From NCBI RefSeq assembly GCF_002934665.1, contig NZ_NIRS01000002.1, positions 496,001-560,000 on the forward strand: DNA of 64,000 nucleotides, read 5' to 3'. A program made the translations under genes and the position numbers. Below, in pieces: positions 54,462-62,900 of this stretch. Under the pieces are notes generated by a model. The model was not told the origin of the DNA and did no database searches. It was given only the letters and a program-made list of their open reading frames with translations. This DNA is from Pseudomonas laurylsulfatiphila (GTDB taxonomy: Bacteria; Pseudomonadota; Gammaproteobacteria; Pseudomonadales; Pseudomonadaceae). Position 1 is the stretch's first letter. Each line of letters starts with the position of its first letter.

Positions 54462-55147
54462 AGCGCAGCCTTCCTGACGCCTACCGAGTAGCGGCGCTCA
54501 AGCCACAGCAACACGCCATTGGAGACCGTGGTAATGGCGAGGTAAATCAGGCCGCCGACCAGGGTGAAGTAAAAGAACTGCATCGAGCCCTTGCCCGCAT
54601 CCTGCGTGGCCTTGACCACGTCGGTCAGGCCGATGATCGACACCAGGGCCGTCGACTTGATCAGCACCTGCCAGTTGTTGCCAATGCCCGGCAAGGCGTG
54701 GCGCAGCATTTGTGGAAAGAGGACCTTGCGAAAGGTTTCCCCACGGGTCATGCCGTAAGCCCTCGCCGCCTCGATCTGCCCCGCCGGGACGGCCTGGAAG
54801 GCGCCGCGAAACGTCTCGGTAAAGTAGGCCCCGTAAATGAACGCCAGCGTCACGACACCGGCCAGAAACGGGTCGATGTCAATCTGCGTGATGCCCAGCC
54901 AATCGGTGATCCGGTTGAGCAACATCTGCAGGCTGAAGAACAGCAGCAACATGATCACCAGGTCCGGCATGCTGCGGATCACGGTCGTATACCCCGCAGC
55001 CAGTGCGCGCAACAATCGATTGGACGACAACTTGGAACTGGCGCCTATCAGCCCGGCCAGGACGGCGATCAGCAATGAACAAAGCGCCAGTTTGACGGTA
55101 GCCAGGGTGCCCAACAGAATCTGCGGGCCAAAACCTTCCAGAAGCAT
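54458..55147 (-). CDS. Amino-acid ABC transporter permease, HisQ type (third module)
   Basis: The 229-residue protein contains IRSMPDLVIMLLLFFSLQMLLN and the EAA loop EAARAYGMTRGETFRKVLFPQMLRHALPG. ATG 55147 follows AAGGAG; the longer frame to 55189 has no ribosome site. It pairs with the HisM-type protein. Confidence 0.92.
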   Translation of the reverse strand: MLLEGFGPQILLGTLATVKLALCSLLIAVLAGLIGASSKLSSNRLLRALAAGYTTVIRSMPDLVIMLLLFFSLQMLLNRITDWLGITQIDIDPFLAGVVTLAFIYGAYFTETFRGAFQAVPAGQIEAARAYGMTRGETFRKVLFPQMLRHALPGIGNNWQVLIKSTALVSIIGLTDVVKATQDAGKGSMQFFYFTLVGGLIYLAITTVSNGVLLWLERRYSVGVRKAAL

Positions 55148-55246
55148 CTCACTCTCCTTGTTCTTGTTAGGGTGAGGTGAAGGGGGCAATAGAGCGCTCG
55201 AACGAGCGCCCTGCTCAAGGTCACGACGACGGGTTACCGGGCGCCG

Positions 55247-56035
55247 TTACCGGACGCCGTAGACGTCGAAATCGAAGTACTTGTCGTTGATCCGCGCGTA
55301 AGTACCGTTGGCGAGAATGGTGGCCAGGGCTTTGTTCAAGTCTTCGCGCAACGCGACATCGCCCTTGCGCAGACCAAGGCCATCGCCGACGCCGAAGAAG
55401 CCCGGGTCCTCCAGGGTGGCACCGGCAAATTCATAGTCCTGACCCGCCGCTGTTTTCAGGAAGCCGTAACTGGCTTGAATGGAACCCTGCAACGAGGCAT
55501 CAAGTCGCCCCACTACCAGGTCGGCGTACACCTGGTCCTGATTCTGATAGGACAGAACGTCCACGCCTTTGGAACCCCAAACCGCTTTGGCATAGGACTC
55601 CTGGGTCGAGCCCTGCTCCACACCGATGCGCTTGCCCTTGAGCGATTCGAGGGTCGGCTGCAATCCCGATCCACGTTTGGCCACCAGGCGTGCCGGTGCA
55701 TTGGACACCTTGTCGGTAAACGCAATCTGCTCAAGGCGTTTGGGGGTGATGGTCATCGAGGACGCCACCGCATCGAACTTGCGCGCCAGCAGTGCCGGGA
55801 TCATCCCGTCCCAACTGCTTTCCACCCAGACGCAGCGGGCTTTCAGTTCGGCGCACAACGCCTCGGCGATGTCGACCCCGAAGCCGGTCAGCGTGCCATC
55901 CTGGTTCTTGTACTCCAGCGGTGGGTACGTCGGGTCCACTCCCAGCTTCAACACTTTACCTGACCAGTCGGCCGCCCCCGCCAGGCTCGAGGCCGTCAGG
56001 AACACCAGGGAAACGGCTGCAATCATCTTGTTCAT
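55247..56035 (-). CDS. Amino-acid ABC transporter binding protein (third module)
   Basis: The 262-residue periplasmic protein has a signal peptide (MNKMIAAVSLVFLTASSLAGA) and the family 3 binding fold: LKLGVDPTYPPLEYKNQDGTLTGFGVDIAEALCAELKARCVWVESSWDGMIPALLARKFDAVASSM. Gene order is hydrolase, binding protein, permease, permease, ATPase. The ligand is likely an N-acyl or amide derivative, given the hydrolase. Confidence 0.92.
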   Translation of the reverse strand: MNKMIAAVSLVFLTASSLAGAADWSGKVLKLGVDPTYPPLEYKNQDGTLTGFGVDIAEALCAELKARCVWVESSWDGMIPALLARKFDAVASSMTITPKRLEQIAFTDKVSNAPARLVAKRGSGLQPTLESLKGKRIGVEQGSTQESYAKAVWGSKGVDVLSYQNQDQVYADLVVGRLDASLQGSIQASYGFLKTAAGQDYEFAGATLEDPGFFGVGDGLGLRKGDVALREDLNKALATILANGTYARINDKYFDFDVYGVR

Positions 56036-56093
56036 TTTTATTCCTCTCAGACCGTAGATTTTTTACCGGCACAACGAGTGAAAATGCGCCGTC

Positions 56094-57263
56094 TCAACTC
56101 AGAAAACGTTCCACCAACTTGACCCAATAGCTCGCCCCTACCGGCAGGCAGCCGTCATTGAAGTCATAGTCGGGGTTGTGCAGCAGGCACCCGCCTTCGC
56201 CCTCGCCGTTGCCGATCACCAGATAGCTGCCAGGGCACTTTTCCAGGACAAAGGCAAAGTCCTCGCTGGCCGTGAATGGCCGCAAGTCATCGATCAGGTG
56301 TTCATCTCCCAGCCACTCGCGGGCGACTTCATGGGCAAATGCCGTCTGTTCGGGATCGTTGATCAACACCGGATGGCAATGCTGGTAATCGATGTGGGCC
56401 CGGGCGCCGAAACTCTCGGCCTGGCCCTTGACCAATTCGGTGATCCTGACCTCCAGCAAACGGCGAACCTCGGGGGTCAGGGCGCGTACGCTCAGGCTCA
56501 AGTCGGCGCTGGACGGGATGACATTCGAAGCGCTCCCGGCATGCAGGGAGCCCACGGTGATAATCGCCATCTCCTGCGGGTTGACGTTGCGCGAGACGAT
56601 ACTTTGCAGGGCCAGCACGATCGAGGCGCCGACCACCACCGGGTCGACGGCTTTGTGCGGCACCGCGCCATGGCCGCCGTTGCCGATGATCTTGATGTTC
56701 ACCGTATCGGCAGACGCCATGAACGGTCCGCTGTAAAAACCCAAATGCCCGACGGGATAACCCGGCACGTTATGCATGGCGAAGATCGCGTCACACGGAA
56801 ACCGTTCGAGCAGTCCTTCCTCCAGCATTTTCCTGGCACCACCCAGCCCCTCTTCCGCAGGTTGGAAAATCAGGTGCACGGTGCCGTTGAATGCTCGTGT
56901 CCGCGCCAGATACTGACCCGCCGCCAGCAGGATGGCGGTATGACCGTCGTGACCGCAGGCATGCATGACACCGTCTATCCGGCTGGCATAAGGCAAACCG
57001 GAGGTTTCCTGGATCGGCAACGCATCCATGTCGGCGCGCAAGCCAATGGACCGACCCTCGCCATTTTTCAGGGTGGCAACGACCCCGGTCTTGCCCACCC
57101 CGGTGCTGACCTCAAAGCCCCACTGAGTCAGACACGCGGCAACCCGCTCACTGGTGGCGAATTCTTCAAAACCCAGCTCAGGGTGCGCGTGAATGCTGTG
57201 ACGTATCGCGATCATTTCATCTTGCATCGCGGCAATACCAGGCAGGACCAAACCGGCATTCAT
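56094..57263 (-). CDS. M20 amidohydrolase (hippurate/IAA-amino acid hydrolase type)
   Basis: The 389-residue enzyme has the family metal site: HACGHDGH (His101, Cys103, His105), QPAEEG (Glu137, Glu138) and His164 in FAMHN, with a dimerisation domain in the middle. Such enzymes hydrolyse N-acyl amino acids such as hippurate or plant auxin conjugates. ATG 57263 follows AAGGAG; upstream in-frame codons overlap the divergent LysR region. It leads the third importer operon. Confidence 0.9.
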   Translation of the reverse strand: MNAGLVLPGIAAMQDEMIAIRHSIHAHPELGFEEFATSERVAACLTQWGFEVSTGVGKTGVVATLKNGEGRSIGLRADMDALPIQETSGLPYASRIDGVMHACGHDGHTAILLAAGQYLARTRAFNGTVHLIFQPAEEGLGGARKMLEEGLLERFPCDAIFAMHNVPGYPVGHLGFYSGPFMASADTVNIKIIGNGGHGAVPHKAVDPVVVGASIVLALQSIVSRNVNPQEMAIITVGSLHAGSASNVIPSSADLSLSVRALTPEVRRLLEVRITELVKGQAESFGARAHIDYQHCHPVLINDPEQTAFAHEVAREWLGDEHLIDDLRPFTASEDFAFVLEKCPGSYLVIGNGEGEGGCLLHNPDYDFNDGCLPVGASYWVKLVERFLS

Positions 57264-57392
57264 GAGTGTTCTCCTTCGAGGGCTGTGCGGCAGCGAAAGC
57301 GCTGTTGGGCTCGATCTTAGGGAACTGGCGCTGGGCTGGGGAGGCGCAGTTTGGTTATGATGACAACCATGAGTTGTCACCAGGGTGAGCAG

Positions 57393-58343
57393 ATGAAACT
57401 GCATCAATTACAGGCGCTGATTGCCAGCGCCGAAACCGGCAGCATCCGCGCGGCCGCACGTTCGCTGGAGATTTCCCAGGCTGCGGTGACCAAAGCGCTG
57501 CGCGAGCTGGAAACCAGCCAGCAGCTACCGCTGTTTACCCGAACCGCCAGCGGTCTGAACTTCACCGAATACGGCAAAGTGCTGCTGACTCATGCCCGGC
57601 TGGTGATCAAGCAACTGGAGCACGCACAGACCGAGCTTGATCACATGCGTGGGAAGGCCCAGGGCCGGCTCTGCGTCGGGATCACCCCATGGGTCGCCCT
57701 GACCTTCCTGCCCGAAGTCGTGTCGGTTTTTCGCGAGCGGATGCCACAAATCAGGCTGGAACTGTTCGAAAGCCTGATGGCCGTTGCCCAACCGCTGTTG
57801 CGCGACGGCAGCATGGACTTCGCGATTGGCCAGCTCCATCCCACCCAATCGACCCAGGAATTCGCCTGCGAAACCTTGCTCGATTACCAGACCTCAGTGC
57901 TGGTCCGCGAGGGTCACGCCCGACAGCATGCGCGATCGATCCACGAGTTACTGGAAGAAAACTGGACCCTGAACTACGCGCCGGACGGGCACGATGGGTT
58001 GATGCAGGAACTGTTCTGGAAACACGGCGCGCAGATTGACGAGAATCGAATCCTGCGTGCTCATTCACTGGCCATTTTGCAGATGATGGTCGAGCGGGCC
58101 GACATGTGCACCTGGGGGCCTTCCATCGTGAGCACCGCCCCGCCATTTCTGGGGCGCGTGGTATCCCTGGGGCTGACCGAGCAGTTCGAGCCCCGGCAAC
58201 TGAGCATCGTGACGCGCCGCAATGGCGCACTGAGCAACCCGGCAGTCTGCTTCACCGAATGCCTGTTGCAGGTCATTCGGCGCCATGCGCGCTCGGCAAA
58301 AAAAGAAGACCGCGCACTGTTTGAAACCTTGCGGCTGCGGTGA
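57393..58343 (+). CDS. LysR-type regulator divergent from the M20/importer operon
   Basis: The 316-residue protein has the winged helix LHQLQALIASAETGSIRAAARSLEISQAAVTKALRELETSQQLPLF and a substrate-binding domain (GRLCVGITPWVALTFLPEVVSVF), a form seen in the TdcA/AbgR-like subgroup. AbgR in E. coli controls aminobenzoyl-glutamate hydrolase genes, which fits an M20 hydrolase target. ATG 57393 follows AGGGTG. The 129-base spacer to the amidohydrolase gene should hold its operator. Confidence 0.9.
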   Translation: MKLHQLQALIASAETGSIRAAARSLEISQAAVTKALRELETSQQLPLFTRTASGLNFTEYGKVLLTHARLVIKQLEHAQTELDHMRGKAQGRLCVGITPWVALTFLPEVVSVFRERMPQIRLELFESLMAVAQPLLRDGSMDFAIGQLHPTQSTQEFACETLLDYQTSVLVREGHARQHARSIHELLEENWTLNYAPDGHDGLMQELFWKHGAQIDENRILRAHSLAILQMMVERADMCTWGPSIVSTAPPFLGRVVSLGLTEQFEPRQLSIVTRRNGALSNPAVCFTECLLQVIRRHARSAKKEDRALFETLRLR

Positions 58344-58469
58344 GGTGAACCTGGCCGCGCTCAAGGCGTCATCGCAGACTATTCTTGATCTGGGTAACCA
58401 ACCGGTCGCACCGAAGGAGGTCTCTCGTTTATGCACTGTGTCCTTTTCAAAATCTGCTGATCCAACGGT

Positions 58470-58486
58470 CTGGGGCACGGCCCCAG
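58470..58486 (+). terminator. Short hairpin before gfa
   Basis: Perfect 7-bp arms CTGGGGC / GCCCCAG with a 3-base loop, between the LysR stop and the gfa start. It could terminate the LysR transcript, although it stands only 37 bases before the gfa start. Confidence 0.4.
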
Positions 58487-58522
58487 GCACCTTTGTCTGC
58501 CCCCTGAAACGGAGACGCCAGC

Positions 58523-59101
58523 ATGAGCACCCTGCAACTTCACCCTGCACTGGACAATGGTATCCAACCCGCCGCCGCGAATTTCACAGGCGGCACCCTG
58601 CAATGCCTGTGTGCGACCGACAAGGTCGAGGTCAGGATCGACGCTCAAACCCTGCATAACCACGCGTGCGGCTGCAGCAAATGCTGGAAACCACAAAACG
58701 CGGTATTCGCCGTCATCGCCGTGGTGCCTCGAGATAAGGTCAGCGTGATTGCCCACGGCGAAAAACTGGCGATTGTCGACGAAGCCGCCACCATCCAGCG
58801 CCACGCCTGCAAGCAGTGTCACGCCCATCTCTTCGGGCGCATCGAGAACAAGGACCATGCGTTTTATGGCCTGGACTTCGTCCACACCGAGCTTTCGCCA
58901 CAGCGCGGATGGGCGGCGCCGGGATTCGCGGCGTTCGTGTCCTCCATCATCGAAACCGGCACACCGCCAGCGCAAATGAAGGCTATCCGCGAGCGCTTGC
59001 GCTCGATCGGCCTGGAACCTTATGACTGCCTTTCCCCGGACTTGATGGACGCACTGGCGACCCATGTCGCCAAACAGAGAGGCCTGCTGCCCGCCGCCTG
59101 A
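58523..59101 (+). CDS. gfa: Gfa, glutathione-dependent formaldehyde-activating enzyme
   Basis: The 192-residue zinc protein promotes condensation of formaldehyde with glutathione to S-hydroxymethylglutathione. All seven family cysteines are present: Cys28 and Cys30 (QCLC), Cys49, Cys51 and Cys54 (CGCSKC), and Cys96 and Cys99 (CKQC). It is monocistronic, between hairpins at 58470 and 59111. It lies only 6 kb from a demethylation cluster that can release formaldehyde, but no shared promoter element was seen. Confidence 0.93.
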   Translation: MSTLQLHPALDNGIQPAAANFTGGTLQCLCATDKVEVRIDAQTLHNHACGCSKCWKPQNAVFAVIAVVPRDKVSVIAHGEKLAIVDEAATIQRHACKQCHAHLFGRIENKDHAFYGLDFVHTELSPQRGWAAPGFAAFVSSIIETGTPPAQMKAIRERLRSIGLEPYDCLSPDLMDALATHVAKQRGLLPAA

Positions 59102-59110
59102 TCGATTGGT

Positions 59111-59139
59111 CGCCGCGGTTTCTTGTCCGGACCGCGGCG
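59111..59139 (+). terminator. Hairpin after gfa
   Basis: Perfect 9-bp arms CGCCGCGGT (59111-59119) and ACCGCGGCG (59131-59139) begin 10 bases after the gfa stop. No T-run follows. Confidence 0.65.
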
Positions 59140-59436
59140 CCGATTCACCTTGAGATTGAAGCCAGTTCCCCCACCCCGGATGGACTCATTTATCGCCCCA
59201 TCCGATGTAACGAACTATTTCGTGGATATTTACCTATAGAGAGGATCCTTATACGATGAGGCCCGCATCCACTGCTCTCCCTCAGGCGCGAGTAAGCCAT
59301 CTAAATTTAGTGCATGACAAAGCGACTTGAAAATTGAGCTTTACAGACGAAAAACCTTGCGCGGGCAAATACGCGAAACCGGACACGGACTCAATCGCCC
59401 CCACCTATAAATACAATATCATTGAGCACCCGAACA
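59140..59436. other. AT-richer spacer upstream of the glycosyltransferase
   Basis: The region is visibly richer in A and T than its surroundings and should contain the promoter of the glycosyltransferase-oxygenase pair. No gene was recognised. Confidence 0.4.
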
Positions 59437-60246
59437 ATGAACAGTACTAGCCCCCCGACTGAATTCCCCAATAATTTCAGCATCGTCATCGTGAACTACA
59501 AGACACCGGAAATCACCAAGATATGCTTAGAGTTATTGCACCAGCACGTGGGTGGCCACAACGTCCCAATCTGGGTGGTTGACAACTACTCGGCCGATGA
59601 AAGCACTGAATACTTGCGAACACTGGACTGGATCAATTTAATCGAACGATCCGTTTCCGAACCGGAAGCAGGCCATATCGCGCACGGCAAGGCACTCGAC
59701 ATGGTGCTGGAGCGAGTCGAAACCGATTATTTGATCCTGATGCATACCGACACGTTCGTTTTCGATAAAAATGTCTTTCCGATGATACTGAACAAGTGCA
59801 TCAATAATAAAAAAGTCGCAGCCGTCGGGTGTGTAGAGCAATTAAATCGTGGCACCGCGAGAACGCTTTGGCGCTTTAGCTCGCGACTGTTCAAACACCA
59901 CTATCGACGCTTTAAAATCTCCATGGGATTACGCTCCAGAGAACCAAAACCCTACAAAGAAGTCTACTTGAAGAGCTTCTTTACATTGTGGAACTGCAAA
60001 CTCGTCAAACAGCACGGCATGCACTTTTCGATGGATGATCGTGTTCCCGGGTATACTCTTCAAGACCGAATGACCCAACTTGGTTATATCGTTGAAACTT
60101 TATCGCCACGTAAAATCTTCAGCTATCTTGATCATATCCAGGCGGGGACTGTTGCAGCAGCTGGCGGCTATGGAAAGACTCATAGACGAACCAAAATGTA
60201 CAATAATATACTTAAGCGTCTGAACAAGGGTGACGGCAAGGCTTAA
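59437..60246 (+). CDS. Family 2 glycosyltransferase-like protein
   Basis: The 269-residue protein has the GT-A opening SIVIVNYKTPEITKICLELL, VWVVDNYSADEST-type nucleotide-sugar text and a YLILMHTDTFVF strand in place of the usual DxD motif. A basic C-terminal tail may touch the membrane. Start 59437 has only a weak ribosome site; TTG 59422 is an alternative. Codon use is AT-richer than in neighbouring genes, which suggests transfer. It is followed by a 2OG-oxygenase gene, a combination seen in surface-polymer or flagellin modification loci. The acceptor is unknown. Confidence 0.8.
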   Translation: MNSTSPPTEFPNNFSIVIVNYKTPEITKICLELLHQHVGGHNVPIWVVDNYSADESTEYLRTLDWINLIERSVSEPEAGHIAHGKALDMVLERVETDYLILMHTDTFVFDKNVFPMILNKCINNKKVAAVGCVEQLNRGTARTLWRFSSRLFKHHYRRFKISMGLRSREPKPYKEVYLKSFFTLWNCKLVKQHGMHFSMDDRVPGYTLQDRMTQLGYIVETLSPRKIFSYLDHIQAGTVAAAGGYGKTHRRTKMYNNILKRLNKGDGKA

Positions 60247-60308
60247 GCTACGCCGACACGCATAAGCCAGTCACCCGCAGGTCGTTATATCAAGTTATCG
60301 GAGCAATA

Positions 60309-61112
60309 ATGGCAGTCATCACTCAGGCACTACCCATCACCCTCTCACCGGAGCTTGATTTCGACCAGAACGACGCCAGCGCCTTTGGTGAGTCATTGAC
60401 TGGCCAATATGTGCAGGCCACGCCATTTCCGCACATCGTCATCGACAACTTCTTGCACGAAGACCTGATTGCAAGCATTTGCTCGAACTTCCCGGTCGAG
60501 CCAACCAACAACGAAATGCTCTACGAGCGCGGCTATAAAGGGCAACGAAAGCGTCAAATCAGCCCCAACGAATGCTCTCCGTTTTTAAAGACTGTTTTCA
60601 ATGCTTTCAACTCGGCACCCATGCTGCAGTTTCTTGAGAAGTTAACCGGCATCGAAGGCTTGATACCTGACCCCTACTTTACCGGTGGTGGCTTGCATGA
60701 AACGAAAAGCGGCGGTTTCCTGGGGGTGCACTCGGACTTCAGGCTCAACAAGAAGCTTAACGTCGAGCGCAGGCTGAATATCATTATTTATCTGAACGAA
60801 GACTGGAAAGAGGAGTATGGAGGCAACCTGGAACTTTGGGATGTCAACATGAAAACCTGCCTTAAAAAGGTCTTGCCCATTTACAATCGCTGCGTCGTTT
60901 TCAATACAGACAAAGACAGCAACCATGGGCACCCGGAGCCTTTGACGACCCCAGAGCACATCACTCGCAGGTCTATAGCGCTTTATTACTACACCGCCGG
61001 CACCTTGGCGATCGATCCCGCGCAAAGAAACAAAACCCACTACAAACCAAGACCCAAAGATCGTTTCAGCCTCAAGTACTACATGAACAAATTAATCAAG
61101 AAGAAAAACTGA
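60309..61112 (+). CDS. 2OG-Fe(II) oxygenase, prolyl-hydroxylase-like
   Basis: The 267-residue protein has the iron ligands His141 and Asp143 (GVHSDFR), a distal histidine in NHGHPEP (His208 most likely) and RRSIALYYYT with the 2-oxoglutarate-binding arginine. ATPFPHIVIDNFLHEDL near the start is typical of the 2OG-FeII_Oxy_3 group. It follows the glycosyltransferase by 62 bases and shares its AT-richer composition. It may hydroxylate a sugar, peptide or protein in the same modification pathway. Confidence 0.85.
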   Translation: MAVITQALPITLSPELDFDQNDASAFGESLTGQYVQATPFPHIVIDNFLHEDLIASICSNFPVEPTNNEMLYERGYKGQRKRQISPNECSPFLKTVFNAFNSAPMLQFLEKLTGIEGLIPDPYFTGGGLHETKSGGFLGVHSDFRLNKKLNVERRLNIIIYLNEDWKEEYGGNLELWDVNMKTCLKKVLPIYNRCVVFNTDKDSNHGHPEPLTTPEHITRRSIALYYYTAGTLAIDPAQRNKTHYKPRPKDRFSLKYYMNKLIKKKN

Positions 61113-61338
61113 GCCATACCGCCAGACGATTGAGTTCGTGCTTTTCAGGCTTTAGCTCGATGCCCGGTCGCGAGCAGCTCCGTCGGGCACCAGCACTCGG
61201 TGCACGGTCACGCGCCGGCAAGCCGAAAGCCTCTGGATCGCTCCTGCTGCAAGGGTAACGGAACGGAAACGTGAACGAGGGTGTCAGCTGTTTAGACACC
61301 CCTGTTTCTTCCCTCAACCCAAATGAAGCGGTGAAGTC

Positions 61339-61413
61339 ATGAACAATATTATCTACCTCGTTGGCGCCGTCGTGATCGTCCTGTTTATCCTGTCGTTTGT
61401 CGGCATGGTCTGA
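61339..61413 (+). CDS. 24-residue single-helix membrane protein
   Basis: A short gene encoding MNNIIYLVGAVVIVLFILSF followed by VGMV: almost the entire chain is one hydrophobic helix. Very similar tiny proteins (MNN-IYxVGxVVIV..LSFxG) occur widely in pseudomonads, from memory of the group. A GGTGA site precedes the ATG and a hairpin terminator follows at 61443. Function is unknown. Confidence 0.6.
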   Translation: MNNIIYLVGAVVIVLFILSFVGMV

Positions 61414-61442
61414 TCCGGACTGCCAGATGCCAAGGGCAAAAT

Positions 61443-61462
61443 AGCCCGCTCAATGGCGGGCT
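61443..61462. terminator. Hairpin between small membrane protein and zinc-ribbon gene
   Basis: The arms AGCCCGC (61443-61449) and GCGGGCT (61456-61462) form a 7-bp stem with a 6-base loop between two convergent genes; a T6 run appears 12 bases later on the plus strand. Confidence 0.65.
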
Positions 61463-61477
61463 TCGTAATCGGCTTTT

Positions 61478-61858
61478 TTATGGCACGCGGCTCAAACCCT
61501 TGCGCAAATCGTCCTCCAGCTTTCGACAAACCTCCGCGATGATGCTTTTTCCGACTGCCGGGCCGGAGTAGCTGTCTATTTCCTCGCGGCATTGTTCGGC
61601 GGCCTCACGGGCCTGCATGCTTTCCTTGTCTTGCGATGTGTTGCTGACATAAAAACCGACTGCCAGGTACAAGGTGATTGCGACAGTGAGTCCAACGACG
61701 ATCTTGCCGACCCGGCCCATTTTATTTTCTGACGGTATTGGCCACCCGGGCGGGATTCGTATTTTTTGCCTGAGGTCGGATTGGCAGTGTTTACATAAAA
61801 TGGCTTCAGCCATGATGACTTCCGCGCAATAGGAGCAATTCTTTTTTCCAGCCTCCAC
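61478..61858 (-). CDS. Zinc-ribbon membrane protein of unknown function
   Basis: The 126-residue protein starts with GTG behind AAGGAG. It has an N-terminal zinc ribbon (CSYC..CKHC, four cysteines), a membrane helix at about 51-70 (VGKIVVGLTVAITLYLAVGFYV) and a short charged C-terminal domain with two further cysteines (EQCREE, EVCRKL). The arrangement suggests a membrane-anchored protein with the ribbon on the cytoplasmic side. No family function is recognised. Confidence 0.7.
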   Translation of the reverse strand: MEAGKKNCSYCAEVIMAEAILCKHCQSDLRQKIRIPPGWPIPSENKMGRVGKIVVGLTVAITLYLAVGFYVSNTSQDKESMQAREAAEQCREEIDSYSGPAVGKSIIAEVCRKLEDDLRKGLSRVP

Positions 61859-62129
61859 AGATGAAACTCCTTTTTCAAAAACGAGATTCTATCATTGGGT
61901 TCGGGGGCGAGAGACAACGTCGCTGTTCAGCCGGTTGAATCCACAGCCAGAAGCGGACAGTCGAGCGTGGCCCGCCCCCAAAGCGCCGGCATCTCCCCGC
62001 CTATTTTTGTTGAATAGTCTGTTTGAGGTATTACCGAGGGCTGAGTTTGATCAACCATGACGCCAGTATTTTCCCCACATGTCTGCACGGTTGCTTCATC
62101 CATCAATCACAACGAGGCGCTTGATCGCT

Positions 62130-62831
62130 ATGGAAAAAGTCATCTATCTGCTGTGGCGTGATGCTCAAGTCAGTCCTGATACCTTCAGCCATCGCCTGCG
62201 CAGTGAAGTCGCCGGGCAATTGCTGGCACTCGGTGCCAGTAGCGTGCAACTGAACCTGTCCGATGTCGATGTGCAGCCCGCAGCCGGGCTGCGCCAGGAA
62301 AACAACCGACCACTGCCCGATGCCAGCCTGTCGCTGTGGCTGGACAGTGCCAACGGTCCCGCTCGTCGTCCTTTCGACAGCGTCATCACGGCCGCAACGG
62401 CACGCATGGCTGCCTACCTGGTATGCGAGTCGGTAGCCATCGCCAATACTCGCTTCCCGTCAACGCCCGGTGAACGTACTCACGGGTTCGCCCAGTTGGC
62501 CCTGCTGACCCGACCTCCGCGTCTGACGCACGAAGCCTGGCTGGACATCTGGCGCAACCATCACACTGAGGTGGCCGTAGACACGCAGGACAACTTCCAA
62601 TACGTGCAAAACCTGGTGGTGTTGGCGTTGTCGCACGGTGCGCCAAGGATCGATGCCATAGTCGAAGAATGTTTCCCACCCGCTGCCATGACCGATCCCC
62701 GGGCCTTTTTCGATGCCGTGGGCGACGAAGCGAAATTCCAGCGTAACCTGGCGACGATGATGGACAGCTGCAGCCGATTCCTTGATTTCGACAAGATCGA
62801 CGTGCTGCCTACCAGCCAGTACTGTCTATAG
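62130..62831 (+). CDS. EthD-domain protein
   Basis: The 233-residue protein resembles the EthD group (ferredoxin-like dimeric alpha/beta barrels): MEKVIYLLWRDAQVSPDTF.. and a second half with LLTRPPRLTHEAWLDIWRNHHTEVAVDTQDNFQYVQNLVV, the most recognisable block. Two such halves would make a tandem fold. EthD was found with ether-degrading P450 systems, but most members have no assigned reaction. The start at 62130 is chosen because similarity begins there. It stands alone, convergent with a LysR gene. Confidence 0.72.
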   Translation: MEKVIYLLWRDAQVSPDTFSHRLRSEVAGQLLALGASSVQLNLSDVDVQPAAGLRQENNRPLPDASLSLWLDSANGPARRPFDSVITAATARMAAYLVCESVAIANTRFPSTPGERTHGFAQLALLTRPPRLTHEAWLDIWRNHHTEVAVDTQDNFQYVQNLVVLALSHGAPRIDAIVEECFPPAAMTDPRAFFDAVGDEAKFQRNLATMMDSCSRFLDFDKIDVLPTSQYCL

Positions 62832-62900
62832 GACCGGGTAATCGCCAAGCGTGCGCGGCTGAATGTTGATGTCCACTTTTCCAGGGTGCTGATTCGGCCA

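Noticed and set aside
56178..57320. 380-codon plus-strand frame
   Set aside because: It is antisense to the M20 amidohydrolase with its complete metal site.
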